Shown: positions 1-9,668 of the stretch, one piece after another | Position numbering within the stretch: the first letter of the stretch is position 1 | Layout of the letters: each line of letters begins with the position of its first letter | Assembly (NCBI GenBank): GCA_018806915.1 | Contig: JAGKQI010000105.1 | Coordinates: 3,596,001-3,660,000, forward strand | From: Phytophthora colocasiae | Lineage: Eukaryota; Oomycota; Peronosporomycetes; Peronosporales; Peronosporaceae | Reading direction: 5' to 3' | DNA length: 64,000 nt | Program-made: the position numbers and the translations under genes | The notes under the pieces: model-generated | The model's input: only the letters and a program-made list of their open reading frames with translations | Databases searched by the model: none | What the model was told of the DNA's origin: nothing

Positions 1-1367
1 CTGTCCATCGTCACATCCATGCCGTTGCTGTTGAGTAACAACACACCATGGGCCTGGCCGGCGCTGTTGACTCCAAGGAAGAACGGGTGCGACCCGTACG
101 TGTTGACCTTTGCTGTTGCCGATCCTTGGTCACGAGCCCACAGCGTTTGCTTGTCGCCGTTAGCCATCTTGAAGTCGTCCCGCGTACTCTCACCAATACC
201 GTAGACACTGAGGTCGCTGCCCAAAGCTGTCGCTACCTGCAAATACTGATCCTTCACTACGAGAGAGATACCGGATGAGTCGAAGAGCGTGTAGCCGTCG
301 GATTTCCGCACCACCTTGAACGTGAACGGGTTCTGCGTGTAGTTGAACGTGTACAGTGGATCTTTCGCCGCCGCGGTCGCTAAATTATCGGACCCCAGAG
401 TTCCAGCGGTGAACAGATTCTTGGGAACCTCCCAACGTTTGTTGTTCTTATCCACAATCTTCACACGTACGCTGTCGCTCTCGGTCTTGGTCACAGTCAC
501 CACTAGCGCCGCCAAATCCGTACCGTACGAAGTCGGCGTAGAAGCAGTGTTCACAGCTAGGTTGATCGTGAGCACCCCTGCCGACTCACTTGCAGACGTC
601 ACGGAATATCCAGGACCATTGACGTAGCCTTGCACCGATGGAGCCGTCGTCGGCGTCGCCGTGTTCTGGTTCACGAATGCGTACGTGCCAGGTGACGTGC
701 GAATGTAGTTGGCGTTCAGGTTGCTGTCCCACACACCATTCCCGTCGTTGAAAGTGATCTCGACACTCGAAGTTGAAGGGATGGCATACTGATACCAGCC
801 GTTAGCAGCCGAGAACTTGCCGACGTAAGTGCTGGGTGACATGGCGTTACCTGGTACTGTCGTCCAGCCACTACCAGCGTTAAAGTGGATGTATGGCTTG
901 GCCCACGTGATCGGCTGGAAGAGAATATGGTAGCCTGTTCCATCGCTTGGACGCACGAGGTCACCCGTCTTGAAACCGGATACCTTGCTCATGACGGAGT
1001 AAGTGCCCACAGCGGAAACTTTGTAGTTGGCGTTGTTGTTGTTGTCCCAGACAACGCCGACACCATCATTGAAGACGAATTCAAGTGACGTGGTGGAGTC
1101 GACGTCGTACTGGTACCAGCCGTCGTTGGCCGGATACGCGGAGTTGTTGCTGGCGGACATGGCGACACCGGGTGATGTGGTCCAGCTGCCGCTACCAGCC
1201 TTGTAGTGGATGTTGGGCGTGACCCATTTGTCCGTCTGGAACAGGATGTGCACACCCGTGCCGCCACTGGAGACGGCGGTTTGCGCCAACGTGTTGAACG
1301 TCAGCAGACTGGAGAGCAGAGCTACACTCGCGAGGACTCGAGGTAGTCGAGTCTTGAACAGCGTCAT
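1..1367 (-). CDS. Secreted GH31 family glycoside hydrolase with two N-terminal CBM25-like modules (3' part beyond window)
   Basis: Reading the minus strand from the ATG at 1367, the frame stays open for 455 codons to the window edge, so only the N-terminal part is present. The first ~29 residues form a signal peptide (basic start, hydrophobic VLASVALLSSLLTF, then LAQT). Two repeats of about 90 residues follow (roughly 37-128 and 135-225). Both begin G-T-G-x-H-I-L-F and carry G-W-Y-Q-Y and F-N-D-G motifs, as in CBM25 starch-binding modules. From about residue 245 the sequence matches the N-terminal beta-domain of GH31 enzymes (DPLYTF, YGIGE, HGVLLLNSNGMDV). GH31 contains alpha-glucosidases and alpha-xylosidases; the catalytic barrel lies outside the window, so the substrate is not provable. 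The family call is firm, starch/alpha-glucan as target is inferred from the CBMs. The upstream region to 2.4 kb has no other gene. Confidence 0.85.
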   Translation of the reverse strand, partial: MTLFKTRLPRVLASVALLSSLLTFNTLAQTAVSSGGTGVHILFQTDKWVTPNIHYKAGSGSWTTSPGVAMSASNNSAYPANDGWYQYDVDSTTSLEFVFNDGVGVVWDNNNNANYKVSAVGTYSVMSKVSGFKTGDLVRPSDGTGYHILFQPITWAKPYIHFNAGSGWTTVPGNAMSPSTYVGKFSAANGWYQYAIPSTSSVEITFNDGNGVWDSNLNANYIRTSPGTYAFVNQNTATPTTAPSVQGYVNGPGYSVTSASESAGVLTINLAVNTASTPTSYGTDLAALVVTVTKTESDSVRVKIVDKNNKRWEVPKNLFTAGTLGSDNLATAAAKDPLYTFNYTQNPFTFKVVRKSDGYTLFDSSGISLVVKDQYLQVATALGSDLSVYGIGESTRDDFKMANGDKQTLWARDQGSATAKVNTYGSHPFFLGVNSAGQAHGVLLLNSNGMDVTMD

Positions 1368-2488
1368 CGTCTTGCTGTCGTGGTGAAGAGGAAGCGAATT
1401 GAAGAATGAGGACTTCTGGAGTTTGAGCTTTCGAAGCGGTGGTTGAACAGAGATCCACCGCCAACCGCTTCCCTTGTTGCAGTGCACCGGTATGCACACT
1501 CCCCCTCTCACCTTCAAGGACCAGATCAATGGTGTCGGTGCTACGTGTCTCGAGAAATCTGGAGCTTCTAGGCGGACAGGTTGAAGTTAGCGTGAGGCTG
1601 GTCACAACGAACTCCACCTTTGTTCACGGTGCAAATCACAGTTGACATTGTAAGCCTCTCACTGTTGTCCTGAAGTTCCCGCTGTTCGACCTGGCCGACA
1701 AATAAATCAAGGCCGACCACGTAGATGTGATCGAATTAACAACTTCAACGAGAAGATCGGCTTGTCAACTCGCAATGGCTTGGAGCAAAGACTGAAGGCG
1801 TCATCCACAGCAGAGTTCACGGAGCAGACAGACAATCCAAAAGCAGTAGTGTTGCCCCCGCAAGGGAAGCATGCAAAATGAATCCAGTGGTTGAGACTCT
1901 CAACTTGAGAGCGTGCATGCTAGCTTGACTAGACGATGATCGTAACCGTAAACGGGGTTATCACTCAAACGCAAAGATCATACAACTTCAGCAGAACTAA
2001 GCCCGAGTGTGCCCACCTACCTTCCAGCCGTCCGATGTCGGCACTAAACTAGGCTGGGACCGTTTTTCTCAGATTACGTCTGAGTCTGATAATTCTGATT
2101 ACCAGACTTTGGTGATTGGATTATAATCGCTGCTTTGAGCGGCTATTATCCAGTAAGAAGCGGATTTCTGCCTGCAAAGGGATGTCAATCCTCGTGAATT
2201 CCTTAGGCATGGCTGACACGCCTGAACCAGCACACGTACACCAAATCTGGAAGCAAGCTTGTTCCGGTCGCCGCCTGGCTCCGCTCTCAGACGATCTCCA
2301 CGCTACAGCCCCTATCGTGCTGGCGTATCTTACGCTAGCTCACCACAACCCTCGTTGCGCCTGCCAACGACCAATAGGCAAGTGAATTTCTCTCCACAGC
2401 CTCTTTCGTCTTCTAGTCAGCGGCCCCCAAGATCTTCTGCCCCGCCCAGCAGCACCAGGCCTCGCCATTAAGGACCGGAAGACCGCGT
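1368..2488. other. Gene-free stretch upstream of the GH31 gene
   Basis: About 1.1 kb without a convincing reading frame. The first few hundred bases must contain the promoter and 5' leader of the minus-strand GH31 gene. No repeat or RNA gene was recognised. Short frames here have no domain or signal. Confidence 0.6.
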
Positions 2489-4692
2489 GATGACATTTGG
2501 GAGCACTTTACCATTGAAAGAGAGAACGGAAAGAAGCATGGTCGATGCAACTACTGCGGTTTGCTAAAGAAAAACGGAAAACCTAGTGGGAATCTATTGA
2601 ACCACCTAACCAAAGCTAAGCAATTCCCCAAGGTACCAAGAGATGTTCGAGCGGCTCTGCAACCGGCACAAACTCCCGGAGTAACCCCTGTAATTGATAC
2701 ACCACAACCTTTGACGCCAAGCCCGATCAGCCAGGACGCCTTTGAAATGGCGCTTGCACGTGTATTTTTTCCCTTTTATGCTGATTGAAGCTCAAGTGTT
2801 TCGAGAATTTAACTCTATGATGGCACCGACAATGCAGCTTCCATCGAGGCATGGTGTTGCTTAAACGAGTGCGCGAGCAGGTGCGGAAGGACCACGTTAT
2901 CAAGCTGATAAACGAGCAGGTCTTTGTGTCCCTCGTCACAGATGGTTGGAGTGATACCAACGGTTCCAGCATTATTAACTTTATGGTTGTCGCGCCTGGG
3001 ATGCCCTCTGTCTTTTGGACGTCGTGGTCGACTAGATCAGAGCGCCACACCGCGCTGTATATTGCCGGAGAAATCGAGAAAGTTATTGAGGAGATCGAGC
3101 GCGACACTTCTGCCCAAGTAGTTTGTGTCCTAACCGACAACGCACAGAATATGAGGAGCGCTTCAGGTCGTATTGAATCCAGCCGGCCAAATGTGATCAG
3201 TGGTGGCTTCTCAGCTCACGTACTCAATCTTCTACTACGTGACGTGTGTCGTTTTCCAGCTATTCGTGTAGTTCAGTCACGAGCGGTTGCAATTACACGA
3301 TTTGTCAAAGATCATCTCGTTTGCTAGACGAGTTCAAGTTTATGGTGGCAGTTCGAAACTACTCGCGATCAAAAGTCCACCGGACCGCTCAATCCCAAAT
3401 CTGCTAAGTGGGGCGAGCACTGCGTTTGCTTTTGCGTTCTCTTCGTTCTCTTGAGCGGGCAGCTAAGAAATTCTCTGCTAATAGAAGCTGCTAGGGTTAT
3501 GAGTTGGTCCACATATGCTCCTAGTGCGATAGTATCCACAACTGCAACAAGAAACACAAAATCTCGGTGTGAATGCAAGAGATTTGGTACTCCGATACCA
3601 ACGCGTTGGTACTCAGTTTTTTCCTGCTTGATATGCGAGTTGAAAAGTCGCGACACTCTTGAAAAATTAATTTTGAGCTCTGACTATTAACTTTTTCGAG
3701 ATCGCTATCGAGAAACCGCGCCAAGTCGGAAGAAATTACGGTATATGACCGCGCTGATCCGGGGCAATAACTTTTGGAATAACTTCAGAACGATTGTGCG
3801 GCTCCTGCCCTGGAACCAATTATCGAGGCTTTGAGGCAATTAGAAGCGGACAATGTCTACATCTCTGGTGTTTACAAGTGGTTTAGACGGCTACGATACC
3901 ACGCGGCATACGGCATTACATCTCCGGAACAAGAAGCATCACACATGATTGCTTCAGAAGACGAGCGTGTGAATGATACCGTCCCTGACGGCATTACGTT
4001 GCTTAGTGACACCCTTGTGCGTACAACTACTGCGACAACTAAGAATCAGGGTCACGATTTGTCTAACGGCGAAAATTCTGTAGCTCCTGGCGAATATAAG
4101 AACGTTGCTGCTCTTCCGGCCGATCAACTTCAACGTTTCTTTTGCCAAAAGATAAACACTCGCTAGAGTTACGTTTTCTCAAACACTATCGGAATCGCTT
4201 TCATGCTGGACCCTGCTACAGTTCTCGATGACTTCGTTGGGCTTGACAACGACGACGTAGATGTTCAAATTTGCGAAATGGCTGAACGACGCGGCCTACT
4301 CAATTTAATCACTGGTCCTGCAAAGTTGACTGCTGAAATTTAAGAGTATGAAGCGGCGAGGAATTGAAACACAGCGACAAATGTACTCCGAGTCAAGTCC
4401 ACGTGACTACTGGAGCGCTAAGAGTAACAAAGAGTATCCTTTACTGAAGAAAAATGATGCCAGGGTGTTTGCAATGCCCACGTCCTCAGCAGCAAGCGAA
4501 TTAGCTTTTAGCATTCTGGACCATATACACTTAAAGAGAAGGAACAGGTTCTCAGTTGCGAAGGTGGAGATGCTCGTATATATCTACATAAATTACGGCA
4601 CGATTCAGAAGGAAGGAGTCGATCTTGCGCAGCTTTTGACCAATAAACAGTATAACAATATTTTCATGGCCTTATCCAATGCCCCGAAGTAA
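2489..4692 (+). mobile_element. Decayed hAT-family DNA transposon (BED finger, DUF659, C-terminal dimerisation region)
   Basis: Pieces of one transposase appear in order on the plus strand but in different frames and split by stops. At 2489-2788 there is a BED-type zinc finger (W-E-H-F, C-N-Y-C-G, then N-L-L-N-H-L). At 2851-3327 a DUF659-like segment contains SLVTDGWSD and LTDNAQNM. At 3540-3690 a fragment has TRWYS. At 3831-4166 a degraded middle part occurs. At 4348-4692 there is the hAT C-terminal region with DYW, FAMPTSSAASE and R-N-R-F-S. Order and motifs are those of hAT transposases; at least four frame changes make it inactive. Terminal inverted repeats and 8-bp target duplications were not identified, so the outer limits are approximate. 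Confidence 0.8.
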
Positions 4693-4759
4693 TTGTTATC
4701 GGCAGAGAACTTTGACGACACATCTCGTGTGGCCTCAGCACTGATGAACGTTAAGTCGT

Positions 4760-4784
4760 GGGGGGGGGAGGGGGGGGGGGGGGG
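4760..4784. repeat. Poly-G tract interrupted by one A
   Basis: A run of 25 bases is G except for a single A at 4769. It lies between the hAT relic and the gypsy relic. It is probably a slippage-prone homopolymer and its exact length is unreliable in any assembly. Confidence 0.9.
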
Positions 4785-4980
4785 CACTGGCTATCACAGT
4801 AGCCCGTGCCGTACTTGACCCCAGCCTTGTTGCTGTGGCAGCGCTTCATGCCACCGTCGGCGGTGAATTCCCCTCGCTAGATGCTATTGCTGCTCTGCGT
4901 CAACATCACCAGAGGCGCAACGCCAGGAGGATGGAAGATTCCTCGTGGATGAATTCCTACAGAAGATTGTGTAACGTGTC

Positions 4981-6432
4981 TTCGTGGTGAGCCACTGTGG
5001 CGTGCAAGGCCGTCGTGGGTTAGACCCGATGGTGTCGACAATTGCGGAAGTGTTCTGGATTAACAGATTAGCTAGACGGAGTCGCCAATTCCTTAGCCGC
5101 TGCCTGTTATGCAAGCACATCAAGGGTGGTAACATCATTACGCAGCCATGAAGGCCTACATGCTCCTGTGCAGCCCACCACAACTAAGAACGGCTAGAGA
5201 ATTACAGTCCTTCCTGGGGACGACGGTGTATGTTCAACGCTTTTGCAAGAACTACTCGGCCCAACCTTCAGAACTAACACGTACTTGCACTGGCCTGTGC
5301 TCTTGCCCATTCAGAGAAAGTCCCAATGCAAAAGTTCGTTGATCTCATTATTGCGAGTTAGTGGCATGCGACTCGTCAACTCGCACTGTTGCGGCAACGG
5401 CTCTCGTGGATTGGTGGAAGCGGTTCGGAGCACCATCGATGTTGATCTCTGACCAAGGTAGCTACTTTAAAAAAAAAAAACAGCGGTATCAGCCAGCTCT
5501 GCAAGCAGTTGCAGGTGCAACAGGAGCTCGTTGTGGCTTACTCACCATGGATCAATGAAACAGTCGAACGCGACATACTGCAAGTCGTGCATGTCTTGTT
5601 GATGGAACTCAAGCTGGACACAAGTGGACAAACGTGCTTCCGTTAGTCTAGGAAAACCTGAACCATACGGCAGTGGCTTCACTTGGTGGTCGATCGCCCG
5701 CAGAGTTGTTTACTGGGCTTCCTCGACCCTCTCCGATTGAGCCGATTGTTGTCGAGAAGAATGGCAAGCCGGTGGTGCTATCGAAAGACGTTGAACTTCC
5801 AGATGATCGTCTGACTCGTCTTCGTACGGCTTTAGCTGTAATGCACCGCGAAGCAGTGGGCAAACGCGAGAAGCGTCGACTACAGAACATGGGCAGGTCG
5901 AAGGGGTCACCGTGCAATTTTTCTATTGGTGACTTCGTTTTGTGGTCACGAATTGATCAGCGTCTGGCTGTTGACAAACTATTGGCAATTTGGGTTGGTT
6001 CTTTTGAGGTGATCCACGCGCTCCCACATTCGTTCGCCATCCGTCATATGGTGACTAACCAGAACTTCGAAGTCCACGGCTCTCTCAAGATTTTCAGCGA
6101 CAAGTACCTGAACGTTAACGAGGAGTTAATTGCACATCTCAGCAACCAAGGGATGCTTCTTGGGGTAGAATCCTTCGTAAAACATCGAAAGGAGCGTGGT
6201 AACTGGCAGTCGTTAGTGTCATGGGTTGGGCTACAAGAGGAGGAGGCTTGAGATGAATGACCAAGTTCCGGTAAAGGTGGCGCAGTACGTTCTCGAGGCT
6301 GATGCAGCTGCACTATCAACTGCCTACGAGGCTGTTACTCGTGCCAAGCCTTTGAAGCCAAAGAGGCCTACATGTATTCGACGAGCTTTAGAGTCCTTGG
6401 AGGGTAGTGTGGGCTACATGGATGAACTCTAG
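4981..6432 (+). mobile_element. Rearranged Ty3/gypsy retrotransposon relic (integrase parts, RT thumb, chromodomain-like end)
   Basis: Fragments of gypsy pol are present on the plus strand. 4981-5148 encodes an integrase zinc-binding segment (S-H-C-G-V-Q-G, then C-L-L-C-K-H). 5157-5320 resembles the RT thumb/connection (A-R-E-L-Q-S-F-L, R-F-C-K-N-Y). 5350-5640 is integrase core (F-G-A-P-S-M-L-I-S-D-Q-G and Y-S-P-W-I-N-E-T-V-E-R in shifted frames). 5673-6251 is a 192-residue open frame for the integrase C-terminus, ending in a chromodomain-like L-V-S-W-V-G-L-Q-E-E-E. A short frame continues to 6432. Normal pol order is RT, RNase H, then integrase, so the RT piece within the integrase indicates rearrangement. 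No LTRs were found. It is inactive. Confidence 0.75.
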
Positions 6433-7194
6433 CAACAGATCTCGCATGGTTTCAGCAGCGTGGAGACACACAGTGCTAGGATGGGGTTTGATGGCTTGCT
6501 TATGGGCATTGGACAGCGTTCACTTGAACACGAGCGGCAGGGCGTTAGGTGTAGTAGAAACTACATATATGCTATGGACAAGCGATAGAATTTAGATCTT
6601 GGGATAGTCAATGGAGGAACCCTCCTGCGATCGCTGAAAAAGACTTGATAACATACCTCGGTCTTCGAGGTAGCTCCTGCTAATAGCGTCCGTCCTCTCT
6701 GACAAAGTCTCTCCGTCCACTTCCCCGTGCAATACAATAGCTGTCGACGGCAGAATAAAATCCATCTGAAACAAGACGAACAGTAATTGGTTCTAGACAA
6801 GCGAAGCAGTCCCGCAGTGATAAACAACTCTCTGTAATATCCGCAGTCCTCGTGAGATCCTTCTTCCTTGTTTAAACCACCCGATGGCTTGTTGAAAACG
6901 CTCTCTTGGTTTGGAGTTTCAAAACGAAAGGATTTCAAACCGAAACGCTTTCAAACCAGGTTTTGGTTTGATCCAGGTTTGGTTTGGTTTGGTCAGTGAA
7001 AACTGTGTCCATTCAAAACCTTAAAGCGAATATTGGTTTTCGCTGACCAATCAGAGAGCCCGAACACTATTGTGATTTTATTGTGTAAAATTGTTTTTAC
7101 GTTTATACTGAAACATGTCCATGATGTGGTCCACAAACTGTAGCCATTTCCTCCTCTTCACTGGTTCACAACGTCAGCAGGTCATTGGGCAATC
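6433..7194. other. Region between the gypsy relic and the first plus-strand gene
   Basis: No gene could be supported. On the minus strand near 6592-6774 there is a 60-residue frame preceded by an acceptor-like TTTCAG, which could be a remnant exon, but nothing in it was recognised. The part next to 7195 presumably holds that gene's promoter and leader. Confidence 0.5.
6900..7016. repeat. GGTTT/AAACC-rich low-complexity block
   Basis: The stretch is dominated by repeated TTTGGTTT and TCAAAACC/TTCAAACC words. TTGGTTTGG occurs several times around 6960-6995, and AAACC-type words occur around 6918-6956, so the two halves can partly pair. It looks like a degraded simple repeat or a small inverted-repeat element end. 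No coding potential is visible. Confidence 0.6.
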
Positions 7195-8115
7195 ATGTCG
7201 AGCAGCTACAAGCAGAAGAAAATGAAGACGTTGGCTACGCGCAAGAAGACGCGCAAACGCCGCATAGAGGAGGGAATGACGTTCGAGGACGACTCAGGGC
7301 GCTTGTTCCAGCCTCCGAGTGTGCGTGACCCGCGCTGGAAGAAGCCGTCGATCGAGTCCGTAGTGTCCGGAATCACCAAAACTAAACGGCAAAAGAAAGC
7401 AGAGAAGAAGCGACGTAAACTCGCTGCAAACCAGGAATTGAACGAAGGTGAAGACAATGACATTGAAGTCGTACAGAGAGAAGCTGGTAACAGTAGCGAG
7501 GAGGTTGAGGAAGAAGTGGAGGACGATCGGATTGACGACAAGTCCGACAGTGATGCGCTGTTTGATCTACCAAAAACGCCGTTGCAGCTGTGTAAATCTC
7601 TGGATGATGTAGTGGCTAAAGCTGCAGCTAAGCATGCAGAAATCCGCCGTAAAGACGGTCGACAGAAGAAGAAAGTGCTGCTGTTAGTGGACGTTCGGTC
7701 GATTTTCAAGCTTATGAAGAAGAAGATGAGCATCCGCCCGGAGATGATCAAGGCCAAGAGCAAGCTGGGCATGAGCTCTAGCAGGAAACCTGAAATGATC
7801 TACAAGAATACGGGTCTGGTGAAGACGCCTCTGGACCGCTATAAGGACGTCAACAAGCCTGTGCTCACGGGGTACAAGAGCGGCAAACTGTCATCAGTCT
7901 TAGCCGAGGATTTGTCCTTCTACCCGTACACCGAGTTCAATGTACAACACGTGATTTTCGTGGCCAAGCAGGCGTCATCGGCTATCAATTTGGACCGCAA
8001 CCTACTGCGCAACGTCGATCTACACACATTTCTCATCGATGACAAGAGCGCCACAGGAGTATCCGAGGACGAACTCAAGACGCTACAGACAATGTATGAA
8101 GTCTCCAGTGCATAA
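7195..8115 (+). CDS. Hypothetical Lys/Arg-rich, probably nuclear protein
   Basis: Single-exon gene of 306 residues from the ATG at 7195 (MSSSYKQKKM) to the TAA ending at 8115. The N-terminus is highly basic (KKTRKRRIEEG, KRQKKAEKKRRK), suggesting nuclear or nucleolar localisation signals. An acidic stretch follows at about 85-125 (SSEEVEEEVEDDRIDD), then a mixed-charge helical region and a better-ordered C-terminal third with L-D-R-Y-K-D-V-N-K-P and F-Y-P-Y-T-E-F-N-V-Q-H-V. I do not recognise the family. The basic plus acidic composition is common in ribosome-biogenesis factors, but that is only analogy. The frame is clean and much longer than chance, so the gene is likely real. Confidence 0.8.
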   Translation: MSSSYKQKKMKTLATRKKTRKRRIEEGMTFEDDSGRLFQPPSVRDPRWKKPSIESVVSGITKTKRQKKAEKKRRKLAANQELNEGEDNDIEVVQREAGNSSEEVEEEVEDDRIDDKSDSDALFDLPKTPLQLCKSLDDVVAKAAAKHAEIRRKDGRQKKKVLLLVDVRSIFKLMKKKMSIRPEMIKAKSKLGMSSSRKPEMIYKNTGLVKTPLDRYKDVNKPVLTGYKSGKLSSVLAEDLSFYPYTEFNVQHVIFVAKQASSAINLDRNLLRNVDLHTFLIDDKSATGVSEDELKTLQTMYEVSSA

Positions 8116-8216
8116 ATCGATCGTTAGATGGATACAATAGAAGAACGAGAAGTTCACAGTTCTCTTTCTTACTCAAGTCCTTTTTTGTGCTTCGATTTTT
8201 TTCACTTGGTTTGAGT

Positions 8217-9575
8217 ATGCAATCTGATTTATTCGTGTGGGCCACGTATGCAACAGTCGATCCTAAAGCGGCAAAAAAGATCCTGGCATTGAAGCACTTA
8301 CCCTCTGCTGCCCAAGTGACGTCGACTTCCCCGGCAGTTATGACGGATGTGGTGCCTCCCGTTAGTGTTCCTACCGCCCCTGCTGATGGAGAAGGACTGG
8401 GCTCTGTGGGTGGACCAACAGCAGTTCCACAGGTCTGGTCCGACCATTTAAATACAACCGATTACTCGTTGCTTCTTGGTCTGCCTTTAGGTTCTCTTGT
8501 GGCGATTTTATTCGTCCTACGAGTGCTATGGCGTCCTAAAGCAGGTCCAAAGTTCCGTCTGCCCAAGCAGGTACCGACCTACGGCAGTGTGGCGCTGGAT
8601 GACGACAGTTACGACTACGACGGCGACTCGAACGACCTCATTTATGCTGGACAAGTGGCAGGACGTTACGACACACGCTGGACACGCACCTTCGACTTTG
8701 TCTTCCTTGTGGGTATGATGCTCTTTGCTGCAGCTCTTACTGGTCTAACTATGCTACTGGAGCCTGAGCTTTGGGACAACACGAGCTTCTGGTTCTTCCT
8801 GCTTCCTAAAGTACTCATCATGATGGGAGTGTCGACTCTCGGAGGCATCATCTGTCGCTTCTTCTGTATTGTGGATGAAGCAGGCTACGTCATTACGGAA
8901 CGAAGCTCTGTGTTCAAAGTCAACTACACCAGGAAGTTCCAGCTCTTGGCGGCATATCTGGTGCCGCTTCTCGTCAAACCAGACGAAGAGTCATGTGCAG
9001 TATGCAATGGACCCTTAGCATTGGCGTGGGGAGACTTTGCGACGCTGTTGTGCTTCTTGTTGCTCATCAAGCCTATCCGAGAACGCTCGACACTCTTCAT
9101 GCTGCAGTTTAACTCGTTGGATCGACCAGAGGATCGACCGCACACGCTCAAGTGGATCGTGGCTGGAAATGTCTTCCCTGGTCTATTCGTGCTGCTGTTC
9201 TTCCGTTGGTTGTTCGCTCGCACGACGCAATCTGACCTGGTCTTCATCCTCGTCTTCGTGACCAGCATTGGTGACGGGTTAGCGGAGCCCATTGGCATTG
9301 CGTTCGGCAAGCACAAGTACTCGACTAGCACGTGCTGCTCCAAGCGCAAATACACTCGGAGTTTTGAAGGATCAGCCTGCGTCTTCCTGTCGGGCATCGT
9401 CTTCCCGGCGCTGCAGTACTCTGACTTCGACACGCCTATGCAGCTTTGGCTCACGATGATCATTCTGCCGTTTGTGGTGGCGTACGCAGAGGCAACAGCA
9501 CCCCATACGATGGATGCTCCGGTACTAATGGCAGCCACGGGGCTTGTGCTCTACACCATCATCCACATCTTTTGA
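8217..9575 (+). CDS. Multi-pass membrane protein related to CTP-dependent lipid kinases (phytol/dolichol/diacylglycerol kinase type)
   Basis: 452 residues from the ATG at 8217; in-frame codons upstream to 8187 lack an ATG. Residues ~85-115, 165-190, 200-225, then several helices to the C-terminus are hydrophobic, giving at least eight membrane segments. The C-terminal half has T-S-I-G-D-G-L-A-E-P-I-G-I-A-F-G-K-H, then K-R-K-Y-T-R-S-F-E-G-S-A. This is the G-D-x-x-A-x-x-x-G...FGK...K(S/T)xxGS pattern of SEC59/DGK1/VTE5-type kinases, which use CTP to phosphorylate dolichol, diacylglycerol or phytol. The substrate cannot be read from the sequence. Location is expected in the ER or another endomembrane. 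It converges on the kinase gene ending at 9669, only 93 bp away. Confidence 0.7.
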   Translation: MQSDLFVWATYATVDPKAAKKILALKHLPSAAQVTSTSPAVMTDVVPPVSVPTAPADGEGLGSVGGPTAVPQVWSDHLNTTDYSLLLGLPLGSLVAILFVLRVLWRPKAGPKFRLPKQVPTYGSVALDDDSYDYDGDSNDLIYAGQVAGRYDTRWTRTFDFVFLVGMMLFAAALTGLTMLLEPELWDNTSFWFFLLPKVLIMMGVSTLGGIICRFFCIVDEAGYVITERSSVFKVNYTRKFQLLAAYLVPLLVKPDEESCAVCNGPLALAWGDFATLLCFLLLIKPIRERSTLFMLQFNSLDRPEDRPHTLKWIVAGNVFPGLFVLLFFRWLFARTTQSDLVFILVFVTSIGDGLAEPIGIAFGKHKYSTSTCCSKRKYTRSFEGSACVFLSGIVFPALQYSDFDTPMQLWLTMIILPFVVAYAEATAPHTMDAPVLMAATGLVLYTIIHIF

Positions 9576-9668
9576 CCATCAAGTCACCCACCTACACATC
9601 CAGCTATCCCAGGAAAATGACGATAAACAAAGCTGGCGATTTATGTCAAGTGTCGAGATCAGTTTCCT

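Noticed and set aside
19..627. Short plus-strand frames at the window start
   Set aside because: They are opposite the GH31 gene, which is a single open frame to the window edge with clear domain motifs.
6592..6938. Two overlapping minus-strand frames
   Set aside because: No recognised domain, no support for a start, and they lie next to transposon relics and a simple-repeat block.
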